NCBI RefSeq assembly: GCF_018128065.1 | Contig: NZ_CP072359.1 | Location: 310,001 to 374,000 of the forward strand | Length of the DNA stretch: 64,000 nucleotides | Direction of reading: 5' to 3' | Source: Prevotella melaninogenica | GTDB taxonomy: Bacteria > Bacteroidota > Bacteroidia > Bacteroidales > Bacteroidaceae | Shown here: in pieces, positions 1-7,315 of the stretch | Position numbering within the stretch: the stretch's first letter is position 1 | Layout: every line of letters begins with the position of its first letter | Notes under the pieces: model-generated | What the model saw: only the letters and a program-made list of their open reading frames with translations | What the model was told of the DNA's origin: nothing | The model's database searches: none | Made by a program: the position numbers and the translations under genes

Positions 1-129
1 ATGGAAGTATCCGATTCTCCTTCACTTGAAGAAGTTCCTATTCGTCAGGCTATGACGGAATGTGGCATACAGGTTGTACAAGATGAGACCTTTTATGTTG
101 AACCTAAGAAAGAAGAGACAGGCGTATGA
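1..129 (+). CDS. Partial or short prophage protein, function unknown
   Basis: An open frame runs from the window edge to a TGA at 127-129 and encodes 42 residues rich in Glu. The ATG at position 1 could be the true start or an internal Met of a longer gene. The stop overlaps the ATG of the next gene (ATGA), which indicates translational coupling in a rightward phage operon. No family is recognised. Confidence 0.5.
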   Translation: MEVSDSPSLEEVPIRQAMTECGIQVVQDETFYVEPKKEETGV

Positions 130-311
130 GAAAAAATGTAGTTAAGCCACCTAAGATAGCTTTGTGCCGTGAATGTAACGGCACAGGCTTTCGAAAAAAC
201 AGTGTAGGTGGAAGCTCGACACAAATTCAGTGTCCCCAGTGTGAAGGAAGTGGAAGAGTCTTGGTAAAATGCAAGATGAACCTTGACATCCGTCCCTACA
301 AAAAGAATTAA
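126..311 (+). CDS. Small DnaJ-type zinc-finger-like phage protein
   Basis: A 61-residue protein with two CxxCxGxG repeats (CRECNGTG at about 14-21 and CPQCEGSG at about 36-43). This is the pattern of the DnaJ central cysteine-rich zinc finger, but there is no J domain. It probably binds one zinc ion and may help fold or assemble a phage protein; the role is inferred. It overlaps the previous stop by four bases and lies just before the HTH-like and gpG-like genes. Similar tiny zinc-finger proteins are common in phage operons. Confidence 0.7.
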   Translation: MRKNVVKPPKIALCRECNGTGFRKNSVGGSSTQIQCPQCEGSGRVLVKCKMNLDIRPYKKN

Positions 312-334
312 TAACCTTTAAATCCCAGTATCAG

Positions 335-616
335 GTGGACAGACGAAAAGGAAAGAGTTATGCAAAACGCGTTGCTGATATCAATCATATTTATGATACT
401 TATGTGAAGACTGGACTTTCAAACCGAGAGATATGGAGGCGTTACATTTACCCTAAGTTCGGCATCAGCGAACGCACCTTTTACAATCTGCTGAAAGCAT
501 CAAGTAGCCCTACAATAAAGGGTTGCTTGGAGCTTTCAGCAGAAGGCTTTTTGTTCCCAGAGCTGTTAATAGAAGATGAAATCAGAAATCCAACATATTT
601 TAGGAAGAATCCTTAA
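335..616 (+). CDS. Small HTH-like phage protein
   Basis: A 93-residue basic protein whose central part (about 25-55) has the shape of a helix-turn-helix: a Gly-Leu-Ser turn, a conserved Ile, then ISERTFYNLLK. The same plan recurs in the phage gene at 28094. The start is uncertain: GTG at 335 is the only usual start codon after an in-frame TGA at 284. An ATG at 269 lies in the same frame upstream of that stop, so the gene may have lost its original N-terminus. The 3' end overlaps the gpG-like gene by 41 bases. DNA binding is inferred, not shown. Confidence 0.6.
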   Translation: MDRRKGKSYAKRVADINHIYDTYVKTGLSNREIWRRYIYPKFGISERTFYNLLKASSSPTIKGCLELSAEGFLFPELLIEDEIRNPTYFRKNP

Positions 617-1133
617 TGATATTCGTGTCGAGCTTACGGACGAGTTTGATCAGAACTTCGAGCGACAGTCTTTCTTTGGTGAGGCATGGCAGCGCAGAAA
701 AGGTCCTCTTCGTCCTAAAGGTCGTATACTGGTAGATACAGGTCAGCTTCGTAGAAGTATACAGAGTCGTACAACGGAAAATAGTATTACATTCTTTACT
801 ACAGAACCTTATGCAGCTATTCATAATGAAGGTGGCGAGATTGTGGTAACTACAAAAATGAAACGGTATTTCTGGCATAAATACAAGGAAGCAACTGGTT
901 CTTTTGGGAGGAAGAAAGATGGCAGCCGTAGGAATGACAAGCGTACAGTACAGCTTTCAGAAGAAGCCGAGTTTTGGAAATTTATGGCGTTGAAGAAAGC
1001 AGGAACGACTATCAAAATACCTCGTAGACGGTTCTTAGGCACAAGTCCAGAGGTAGAGAGAACCGTAAGAGAGATAATAGAGGAAAATATTACTGAGTAC
1101 ATTAATTTTGACTTAGACATAACAGAACGATGA
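576..1133 (+). CDS. Phage virion morphogenesis protein (Mu gpG-like tail completion)
   Basis: A 185-residue protein of the phage virion morphogenesis / tail completion family (Mu gpG, P2 gpS type). Family-like features are the segment RRKGPLRPKGRILVDTG near residues 40-57, the following DTGQLRRSI, and EPYAAIHNEGG at about 76-86. These proteins act at the head-tail junction. It overlaps its upstream neighbour by 41 bases and the downstream gene by four bases (ATGA), so the two are coupled. The family call is confident; the exact position in the connector is inferred from Mu. Confidence 0.8.
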   Translation: MKSEIQHILGRILNDIRVELTDEFDQNFERQSFFGEAWQRRKGPLRPKGRILVDTGQLRRSIQSRTTENSITFFTTEPYAAIHNEGGEIVVTTKMKRYFWHKYKEATGSFGRKKDGSRRNDKRTVQLSEEAEFWKFMALKKAGTTIKIPRRRFLGTSPEVERTVREIIEENITEYINFDLDITER

Positions 1134-1567
1134 GAAAAGAATTATACACAATGCTCTGTGAGAAGCTGAAGACAGTAAGCAATGGAGCGATAAAGCACAT
1201 AGATTTGTGGAACCACAATGTAGAGTTTATAGAACTTGAAGAGCCATTTGAACGCCCAGCAGTGTTCGTTGAATTTGCCCCCATTCAATGGAACGCCATT
1301 CAGAATGGTGTTGAGTATAGAGCCGAGCCGATTGTTAATCTACATGTGGTCACAGACTGGGTAGGTAGCGCAGCTGCTGATAGCGAGTTTAGAGAAAAAA
1401 GCCTTGAGGTGTTTGACCTGCTTGAAGAGATACATCAGGCACTGACCTGCATAGAGGGAGTAACGTTTAAGGAGTTTGATTTAGTTCAGAGTCAAACTAA
1501 TCACAACCATGAGGATATTCTTGAGAATATAGAAAGTTACCAGTGTGTGGCAATAAAGAGGCTTTGA
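1130..1567 (+). CDS. Probable tail-terminator / minor tail connector protein
   Basis: A 145-residue acidic protein starting in an ATGA overlap with the gpG-like gene. It has the alternating beta/helix pattern of small tail-terminator proteins (Mu gp37 or lambda gpU/gpZ position), including the strands AVFVEFAPIQW and VEYRAEPIVNLHVVTDW. The call rests mainly on position after gpG and on size; no catalytic motif is visible. It is the last gene of this rightward block and is followed at once by a strong terminator hairpin. Confidence 0.5.
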   Translation: MRKELYTMLCEKLKTVSNGAIKHIDLWNHNVEFIELEEPFERPAVFVEFAPIQWNAIQNGVEYRAEPIVNLHVVTDWVGSAAADSEFREKSLEVFDLLEEIHQALTCIEGVTFKEFDLVQSQTNHNHEDILENIESYQCVAIKRL

Positions 1568-1590
1568 GCAAGAAAATAAGGCTAAACAAG

Positions 1591-1630
1591 AAAATAATCC
1601 GTTACTTTTATTGTGAGTAACGGATTATTT
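1591..1630 (+). terminator. Perfect 16-bp hairpin ending the left operon
   Basis: AAAATAATCCGTTACT (1591-1606) and AGTAACGGATTATTTT (1615-1630) are exact reverse complements around a 9-base loop. The right arm ends in a T run. It sits 23 bases after the stop at 1567. Confidence 0.8.
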
Positions 1631-1641
1631 TGTATATTTGC
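1611..1641 (+). promoter_or_regulatory. Bacteroidota-type promoter (-33 TTG, -7 TATATTTGC)
   Basis: TATATTTGC at 1633-1641 fits the TAnnTTTGC -7 box. A TTG at 1611-1613, about 19 bases upstream, is a suitable -33 element. The promoter overlaps the right arm of the preceding terminator. The expected start is near 1648, and no rightward ORF follows, so it should drive a short RNA. Confidence 0.65.
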
Positions 1642-1647
1642 AGTGCG

Positions 1648-1719
1648 TAGAGATACGTAGGGACAGGGTTGAAAGACCGTGTACCGCCTCAAGGTCGCTT
1701 TTCAGCGGCCTTATTTTTT
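1648..1719 (+). ncRNA. Putative small phage RNA with its own promoter and terminator
   Basis: Between a good promoter (1611-1641) and an intrinsic terminator (1691-1719) lies an approximately 70-nt stretch with no supported coding frame. Inside it, GGTTGAAAGACC can form a small GAAA-capped hairpin before the terminator stem. The RNA ends against the 3' end of the convergent MuF gene. I do not recognise a known RNA family. It could instead be a short read-out transcript without function. Confidence 0.5.
1691..1719 (+). terminator. Intrinsic terminator of the small RNA
   Basis: AAGGTCGC (1691-1698) pairs with GCGGCCTT (1705-1712), with one G-U, around TTTTCA, followed by ATTTTTT. The T tract lies on the + strand side only, so it acts on rightward transcripts. 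Confidence 0.7.
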
Positions 1720-3064
1720 ATATTTTCAGTTCCTTTAATACCATTTCATCTGCTATATAGAAGAAGATTCTACCTGTACACTTTCGTCGTGCTTCTGTCA
1801 GTGCCTCATAGAACTTTGCACTGTGAGAAGGTATCTCAAAGACAACCGCCTCTCCTCCTTGTTTTGTAAGTGCTTTCTTTGCATACTTCACGATATTACC
1901 AGCTCCGCCTGTTACACATTTTAGGTCAGCCTTTATATTATCAAACTTGATATCGTAGGTCTGTCCAACTGGTCTGTCTACACCTTGCAGGTATTCTATA
2001 TCATGTCCATTATCAGCAAGAACCTTACACATTCTCATTTCCTTATCAAACTTCTGTCTTTCAGCATTGCTGGCAGCAGCTTCTGCAATGCGTTCTAATT
2101 GTGTTACTACAAGCCCTGCATTCTTTGGTGCAACATAGGTTCTTTCCCATGTTTTCTCATCATATTTCAGAATGCGCTTAGCAGCTCCAATATTTTCGTT
2201 TTTTTGAGCTCTTATCAGTTTACATGCAGCGCAGAGTTCATTGTCAGGAATAAAGACAAGTTTCTGCTTGCCTTTAGCTATGTCACAGTCTTTGCACCGC
2301 TTGATAGTGTAAGGGTTATAATCGGGTACTGTCTTCTGCTCCTGTCCTGCATTGAAACGGAATATACCCTTAGTGTCCTTTCCTGTAGCTTCTTCCCCAA
2401 GAGCCATCGCCTCCTTGTGTGGTGTAGTAGGATACTTTGTCTTTCTCACCTGCACCACCGTACAACGGCAGTTCCAACCATTTGGAGGGTAATATTCTTC
2501 CCAAAATGGGTCAGTAATAGGAAGTGTTACACGATTAAGTGCTGCATGTTCTGGGCGTACCTTGTCATCACCAGCTGTTCGGTACTGCAAATTATATCGG
2601 TCACCATCTTGCATGAATCCCTCCCATTTCGCAGCCATTTGAGCCGAAGCTTGTACAAAGTTGTATTCTGCTTTGAGATAATTCTCATTGTAGGTACTAT
2701 CGACACTTCGAACATCGTTTAAAAATTGTTCGAACGGCTTTCTATTTCCATTTTCATCGAGTAGTGATGGGAAAGCTTCGTTTAGCTCGTGAAAGGTCTT
2801 CATACCAGAGAAGATATAATTTGAGCGTTCAAGCCTTCTACGCATTCCTTCAGACATTTTTACCTGCTTAAATGAGGAATCCAAGACTGATGCGTGTGCA
2901 TTAATGAACTCCTGGATCTTTGGCTTTTCAAGAATTTCAATCCGAAACTGTGACCCCTCTACTTTATAGAGTGTCTCCATCATGCTACTGAAAAGAGCAG
3001 AGAGTTCTTTCCTTATATCTTCCTCACGACTGAAAGTTGCTTGTAAATTCTCTTTTCCAAGCAA
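1718..3064 (-). CDS. MuF-type minor head protein with C-terminal nuclease-toxin-like domain
   Basis: A 448-residue protein. Residues ~80-205 are the gpF/MuF head-morphogenesis domain, with AGDDKVRPEHAALN at about 164-177 and PPNGWNCRC ending at 201. A CxxC pair at 257/260 and another at 278/281 could bind zinc. Residues ~342-446 look like a CdiA-CT or BECR-like toxin module, with an Asp at 371 and D380-L-K382 as in PD-(D/E)xK-like sites. MuF proteins occupy the portal vertex and are known to carry polymorphic toxin tails. No start ATG lies in frame: TTG at 3064 or CTG at 3085 are options. No obvious immunity gene lies downstream; only the small RNA lies there. Confidence 0.8.
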   Translation of the reverse strand: MLGKENLQATFSREEDIRKELSALFSSMMETLYKVEGSQFRIEILEKPKIQEFINAHASVLDSSFKQVKMSEGMRRRLERSNYIFSGMKTFHELNEAFPSLLDENGNRKPFEQFLNDVRSVDSTYNENYLKAEYNFVQASAQMAAKWEGFMQDGDRYNLQYRTAGDDKVRPEHAALNRVTLPITDPFWEEYYPPNGWNCRCTVVQVRKTKYPTTPHKEAMALGEEATGKDTKGIFRFNAGQEQKTVPDYNPYTIKRCKDCDIAKGKQKLVFIPDNELCAACKLIRAQKNENIGAAKRILKYDEKTWERTYVAPKNAGLVVTQLERIAEAAASNAERQKFDKEMRMCKVLADNGHDIEYLQGVDRPVGQTYDIKFDNIKADLKCVTGGAGNIVKYAKKALTKQGGEAVVFEIPSHSAKFYEALTEARRKCTGRIFFYIADEMVLKELKI

Positions 3065-3083
3065 TTGTGCATAACGCTCATGC

Positions 3084-3106
3084 AGCCCCTCATAATCAGA
3101 GGGGCT
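3084..3106 (-). promoter_or_regulatory. Hairpin between portal stop and MuF start
   Basis: AGCCCCTC (3084-3091) and GAGGGGCT (3099-3106) are exact reverse complements with a 7-base loop. The hairpin begins at the portal stop codon and lies over the probable MuF initiation region. It could lower MuF translation relative to portal, or be a transcript-processing site; neither is shown. Confidence 0.45.
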
Positions 3107-4431
3107 TAGTCGAAAAAAGGTTGCTTTGCGTTGTGTTGCTTCTTTTTCTCTCCCTTGGGTGTATTATCATCCTCTGGGTTTTCATTGCCTCTCAGTGGCT
3201 CATTAGGGTCTAATATAGGCATTTGTCTACGTTCACCCACAGGGATATTATACTTTTCCTCAAAATAAGAAGGTGCTACCTCGTAATTGTTCAATACAAG
3301 TTGTTCATAAGCAATTTGCTGCTCTGGAGTATAGTCGACGCTGTAGTCCCAGTCGAAACGAATACCCTTAAGCGGGAAGCCATGTTGTACCATACGCGGA
3401 ATAAGTTGATTATTCACCACATCACGTAAGGTATCACAATCTGCTTCTACGAGGTTCTGGAAAACCTCAAGATGTGTTTCTGACTGTGAGAGTGAAGAAC
3501 CATCCTCTATTGTCATCGTTTGCCCAATAATCAGCTTAGATAGTTCAGAGTTTGCTCTATCTATTCGTCTGTCGTAAACATTAAAGGCATCTCCTTTGCT
3601 TGATTCTACAACCTCAATCTCGGTACCCTGATGGAAGATAGCCCAACCTTCCGTTCCCATGTCTGCCATCATCTTCTCCATCTTAGACAGCTCTTTATCG
3701 TCACGTGTTGTGGTACGAGCTATTCTCATAGGCATTCCGAATATCTCGGCAAAGGTGTCCCAAAAGGCTAAAGCATTCTTCTTAGGTATAGTTTGAGTGG
3801 CAGCCTTGAGATATAATCCAAGATTATCAGTCTGTCCGACTTCTATAAGCCAGTCGGTAAATGGTGGCTTATGATAATCGATTCCAGTCTTCCAATCATC
3901 ACCAATCTGCTTAATGACTTTTCCGTATTCAGGAATAACGTGTTTTCTTGGGATAAGTTTTACACCATTATAATAAAGCATATTATTGGCATCAGTCATC
4001 AATTCACCAAGTTCAATGAGTGAATGCCCCCAATAATTAGCATCCAGCGCATATTTCATAAACTGCTTGAACCATGATTTATTGAAATAATCGGCTGCTT
4101 GTTCGTCTTCGTCTCCCTTTTCATTCACCAATTTAAACGATCGTGACAAAACAAAACCTTCACGCTGCTGAATACAGCCAGAGAGGTGCAAATCAACCTC
4201 TACATCTTTATAAATATCGTAAAGACGCTGCCTATTAGGATTCTCAACATTGATAGCCATCTGCCATGCAGTACGCCAATCTCCGATATCCTTACGAGTA
4301 AGTGAATCCGTGGTACGTTGTAGTTCCATGACAGTCTTCCGAAAGCGTTTAGCTTCGTTCTTTGCCAATCGGAGTGTCCCAAAAGGTGTTTGCGCTAATG
4401 ACTTATTATTTGTCTTCTTATTTTTTGCCAT
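3106..4431 (-). CDS. Phage portal protein, DUF935 (Mu gp29-like)
   Basis: A 441-residue protein of the DUF935 portal family. Typical segments include LYDIYKDVEVDLHLSGCIQQR near residues 70-90, the central NALAFWDTFAEIFGMPMRI, and LSKLIIGQTMTIEDGSSLS. Portals form the dodecameric vertex ring through which DNA enters and leaves the head. The ATG at 4431 is chosen over an upstream TTG at 4443, which would overlap the gp36-like gene. The C-terminus is charged and disordered-looking. It lies between gp36 and MuF in the leftward head operon, as expected for a Mu-type packaging module. Confidence 0.85.
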   Translation of the reverse strand: MAKNKKTNNKSLAQTPFGTLRLAKNEAKRFRKTVMELQRTTDSLTRKDIGDWRTAWQMAINVENPNRQRLYDIYKDVEVDLHLSGCIQQREGFVLSRSFKLVNEKGDEDEQAADYFNKSWFKQFMKYALDANYWGHSLIELGELMTDANNMLYYNGVKLIPRKHVIPEYGKVIKQIGDDWKTGIDYHKPPFTDWLIEVGQTDNLGLYLKAATQTIPKKNALAFWDTFAEIFGMPMRIARTTTRDDKELSKMEKMMADMGTEGWAIFHQGTEIEVVESSKGDAFNVYDRRIDRANSELSKLIIGQTMTIEDGSSLSQSETHLEVFQNLVEADCDTLRDVVNNQLIPRMVQHGFPLKGIRFDWDYSVDYTPEQQIAYEQLVLNNYEVAPSYFEEKYNIPVGERRQMPILDPNEPLRGNENPEDDNTPKGEKKKQHNAKQPFFD

Positions 4432-4436
4432 AGTTT

Positions 4437-4856
4437 TTACCAATTATATCGTTGTTTCTTTTGGCTACCATATTTCATCGGTAGTCCAATTGTTTCTCCA
4501 TTTTCATCAAGCGCAAGTGGTAAGTCTGGTATGATTTTCCCAGCTTGTACACCTTCAAGCCATTTGACAGCACGTTCATATCGTTCCTTACGGATTTCCA
4601 TACCCATTTTCTGTGGTGTAGACGCAGCCATGTGATAAATAGCAATATCACAGGTATACATTACTACAAGCCTATTGCGCTCACTGTCTGAAGCTTTGAA
4701 AACGGCATCTGTATCGTATTTAGGACGGAGATATCCTGCTATTTCCTCGATTGCTTCCAGTTCAGCATTGGAGCGGTTCTCTGCACTGACTTGAGAAACG
4801 ACCTTGAGTGCCTGATCTCCAATGACAACCTTATAATCTTCATCAGTTATAAACAT
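4437..4856 (-). CDS. Mu gp36-like protein (DUF1320)
   Basis: A 139-residue protein resembling Mu gp36 / DUF1320. It starts MFITDEDYKVVIGDQAL, has a middle helix rich in Glu/Ala (IEEIAGYLRPKYD), and ends with a RYERAVKWLEGVQAGKI segment. DUF1320 proteins are small head-tail connector components. The stop lies five bases before the portal ATG, so the two genes are probably co-translated. Confidence 0.7.
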   Translation of the reverse strand: MFITDEDYKVVIGDQALKVVSQVSAENRSNAELEAIEEIAGYLRPKYDTDAVFKASDSERNRLVVMYTCDIAIYHMAASTPQKMGMEIRKERYERAVKWLEGVQAGKIIPDLPLALDENGETIGLPMKYGSQKKQRYNW

Positions 4857-4860
4857 AAGC

Positions 4861-5091
4861 CTACATCGTTATATATAAAGCCTTTTTCTCTATATCTCTC
4901 ATAGTAATTCCCTTTTTGAAGATACCATGTGAGAGGAACTTCTTAACTTCCTGCTTGGAAAGTACCTCAAACTTTCCTTTAATCACAATTACCATATATT
5001 TACGGTGTGTGATATGACGGAATTTGTCTGCTTTCTTTATGGCACGCTTTAGGCGAAAACCAAAAATGATGTCTTTAAATAGTTTGAACAT
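4861..5091 (-). CDS. Small basic phage protein, function unknown
   Basis: A 76-residue, strongly basic protein (MFKLFKDIIFGFRLKRAIKK...). A longer frame opening at 5214 overlaps the terminase coding end, so the internal ATG at 5091, one base past the terminase stop at 5093, is the better start. The next gene starts four bases after its stop. Its sharp spacing between terminase and gp36 indicates a real gene. The basic charge might suit DNA or capsid contact, but no family is recognised. Confidence 0.6.
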   Translation of the reverse strand: MFKLFKDIIFGFRLKRAIKKADKFRHITHRKYMVIVIKGKFEVLSKQEVKKFLSHGIFKKGITMRDIEKKALYITM

Positions 5092-5092
5092 G

Positions 5093-6655
5093 TTACCATG
5101 AGTTTTTTGAAGACGGACGACGTCCGAACCTCGGTGAATAAATCTGTTGTCTTGCATTCTTTTGTAAGATGTAGATAGCTCCCTCGTCAGCATCTGGTGC
5201 ATCATCATTACCACTCATACCTTTTTCAAAAGCAAGAGTTTGTTCAACACCTGCTATCATATCAGGATCATCTTTTTGTGATGCATCATAATAGACAAAG
5301 CCTCTCTCCCATAGTGGACTGATAGCTTCAACACGCTGGAACTTATCTGGTTTTTTACGTGTGTCACCTGTAATTGGTAGCTGATAACCTCGCAGGTTTC
5401 CCTCAACTGTAAAATCATCAAGGATAATATCTTGCATAAAAGAAGCCTCCATTGCAAATCGTATTGCTATTCCTACATCCAAACTCCATTCATAGAGGTC
5501 ATAGCACCAGCGTACAAGTTCAGCTACCGAAGCTTTTCGGACGAAAGCTTTTAGATGCCAAAGAGAAGTTCCATGTTTTCCCCATAGCTTAGCAGCTTTT
5601 GTATCATTAGATTTCTTGCTCTTCCATGAAGGGTCAATATAAAGTACGAATTCAGAGAATTCTTTCCATTTTGGACGCTTGGCATAACGTATCCATTCTT
5701 GACGAAAGACAGTTCCTTCCACAATAGGGTTATGCATCATCTCCTTGTTCCAACCTCTATATCCAACAAATTCAGCATATTCACGTGCCTCCTCTTTGGT
5801 CCACTTTTCTTGCCAAACAGGATTCCCCTCATTATCGACAGCGTATATCGTTGACACATGAACACCCTTTGTCTTACAGATGTTGGCAAGTACAGATGTT
5901 TTGGAAATGAGGTTACCAACCATAATAAAACGTCCACGTCCCACATCAAGCGTACCGAAGAGAGCCTCCTTTACCCAGTCTGTGAGTTCACGCACACGTC
6001 GTTCATTACGGCAAAGCTCCTCATCATCAAGGTCGTCAATAACTATGTAGTCAGGACGTGATTCGCGCTTTCTGAGACCACGTGGGGATTGTCCTCGTCC
6101 ACAAGCAAGAAAATATACACCATCCTTAGTGTTAAATTCACCCTCAGTCCAGCTGCCTATAGACATCTGTTTACCAAAGTCAGCAATAATACGCTTGTTA
6201 TATTGAAGCTCTGCCTGAATATCTCCGAGAAGACGAATAGCACTCTCCTCGGACTTACCAACTATCACCATGAAATTAATGAGCCGTTTTGGCTGAAACA
6301 TTAACCAAAGCGGTGTAAAGATATCCATGTGTGTTGACTTTGCATGACTACGTGGCCATTTAAAGACAGCCTTAAGGTTTGATGTGTTCTTTACCTTGAG
6401 CGCAGCTGCGTTATGAAAAGGTGCATTATGTATGGTACGAATGACTTCTCCTGTGGCTTTATCTCGCAATTGGAGGAAATGCGGAAAGTAATACTCACAA
6501 AAGGCGGCATAATCTTTCTGTAAGCGTTTAATACGTTGCTCTTTTTGAAGAGTTGTTTCGCGTACAAGGCTTTTTGTGTCGGTGATAGCTTGTATCTGTC
6601 GACAGTGCTCTTGCCATTCCTGTTGTATTTGTTTTAATTCCGCAATTGTAGCCAT
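5093..6655 (-). CDS. Phage terminase large subunit (Mu gp28-like)
   Basis: A 520-residue packaging ATPase/nuclease. Residues ~97-108 (FKWPRSHAKST) are the Walker A loop, and YIVIDDLDDEE at about 203-213 is Walker B with catalytic acidic residues. The C-terminal part carries YIDPSWKSKK near residue 335, as in the RNase H-like nuclease fold of terminases. It pumps DNA into proheads through the portal. It begins eight bases after the stop of the small-subunit-like gene and ends two bases before the next start. Length fits Mu gp28-like enzymes. Confidence 0.85.
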   Translation of the reverse strand: MATIAELKQIQQEWQEHCRQIQAITDTKSLVRETTLQKEQRIKRLQKDYAAFCEYYFPHFLQLRDKATGEVIRTIHNAPFHNAAALKVKNTSNLKAVFKWPRSHAKSTHMDIFTPLWLMFQPKRLINFMVIVGKSEESAIRLLGDIQAELQYNKRIIADFGKQMSIGSWTEGEFNTKDGVYFLACGRGQSPRGLRKRESRPDYIVIDDLDDEELCRNERRVRELTDWVKEALFGTLDVGRGRFIMVGNLISKTSVLANICKTKGVHVSTIYAVDNEGNPVWQEKWTKEEAREYAEFVGYRGWNKEMMHNPIVEGTVFRQEWIRYAKRPKWKEFSEFVLYIDPSWKSKKSNDTKAAKLWGKHGTSLWHLKAFVRKASVAELVRWCYDLYEWSLDVGIAIRFAMEASFMQDIILDDFTVEGNLRGYQLPITGDTRKKPDKFQRVEAISPLWERGFVYYDASQKDDPDMIAGVEQTLAFEKGMSGNDDAPDADEGAIYILQKNARQQIYSPRFGRRPSSKNSW

Positions 6656-6662
6656 AGTCTAT

Positions 6663-7136
6663 TTATAAAGAAGAAGGGTTCTGCATTCGCTCCATAAGGA
6701 ACTTGTTCTGATACTTATTGATAGCCTTAACAAGTTCTGGGGTAATATCTGGGTCGAAAGAAGCCTGGTCTTGAATCCATCTATTGAAAGCCATAAAGAC
6801 TTCAATAGCATCAATGACATTCGCCTTCTTATCAAGTTTCTCTATTGTTGCTGATAATTTAGAAAGCTTATCTGCTAACGAACCAATAACTGTAGGGTCA
6901 TCAGATTTGTTGACATTCTCAATTAGACCATCAATAGTTAGAAGAAGCTTGTTCACGAGTTCAGGGCGTGATATGTTTTTTGCTGCACGAGCTTCTTTCC
7001 ACCCTTCGGTGGTACACCATTTAGAGACGGTGACACGTGACACGCCTAATTGGTCGGCTATCTCCGTCTGTTCCATTCCAGAAAGGTATAATGATCTTCC
7101 GATGGATTTTTTCTTTTCTACTTCTGCTTTTGTCAT
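6663..7136 (-). CDS. Terminase small subunit-like HTH protein (Mu gp27 position)
   Basis: A 157-residue protein whose first third holds a clear helix-turn-helix (MEQTEIADQLGVSRVTVSKW at about 20-39), followed by helical segments rich in Leu/Lys. This fits DNA-recognition subunits of terminase. The frame is open further upstream, but that stretch is promoter-like and hydrophobic, so ATG at 7136 (MTKAEVEKKK) is the better start. It is the first gene of the leftward head operon and precedes the large subunit by seven bases. Confidence 0.7.
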   Translation of the reverse strand: MTKAEVEKKKSIGRSLYLSGMEQTEIADQLGVSRVTVSKWCTTEGWKEARAAKNISRPELVNKLLLTIDGLIENVNKSDDPTVIGSLADKLSKLSATIEKLDKKANVIDAIEVFMAFNRWIQDQASFDPDITPELVKAINKYQNKFLMERMQNPSSL

Positions 7137-7169
7137 AAAATCGTTTTGCTGGATTGTGTTAAATCTACT

Positions 7170-7178
7170 GCAAAGTTG
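7170..7178 (-). promoter_or_regulatory. Probable leftward -7 box for the head operon
   Basis: On the minus strand the sequence reads CAACTTTGC, one base off TAnnTTTGC, about 34 bases before the ATG at 7136. The same CAACTTTGC occurs on the plus strand at 7272-7280 for the divergent operon. No clear -33 element is seen, which suits an activator-dependent late promoter. Confidence 0.45.
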
Positions 7179-7206
7179 CTCCTTTTTATATAGGTTAAAA
7201 GAAAGT

Positions 7207-7233
7207 GTGCAACGCTTGCACAGATGTGTGCAA
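7207..7233. promoter_or_regulatory. Operator-like triple GTGCAA/TTGCAC site
   Basis: GTGCAA (7207-7212), TTGCAC (7216-7221) and GTGCAA (7228-7233) alternate in orientation, giving two overlapping palindromes with 3- and 6-base spacers. They sit between the two divergent late promoters. A dimeric regulator binding here could control both head blocks at once. The regulator is not identified. Confidence 0.5.
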
Positions 7234-7248
7234 GCATTACGTACTTCC

Positions 7249-7280
7249 TTTGTAGATAGCTGTAAATAACGCAACTTTGC
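7249..7280 (+). promoter_or_regulatory. Rightward promoter for protease-capsid operon
   Basis: TTTG at 7249-7252 and CAACTTTGC at 7272-7280 are spaced as -33 and -7 boxes of Bacteroidota promoters; the first two bases of the -7 box deviate from TA. Initiation would fall near 7287, about 29 bases before the ATG at 7316. Confidence 0.5.
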
Positions 7281-7315
7281 AGCAAATATGATAGTTGAGA
7301 TAAAATCATAAAAAT

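Noticed and set aside
2099..2722. 207-codon open frame on the + strand
   Set aside because: It lies fully within the MuF head gene on the other strand and has an atypical, Cys/Ser-rich product; it is a shadow.
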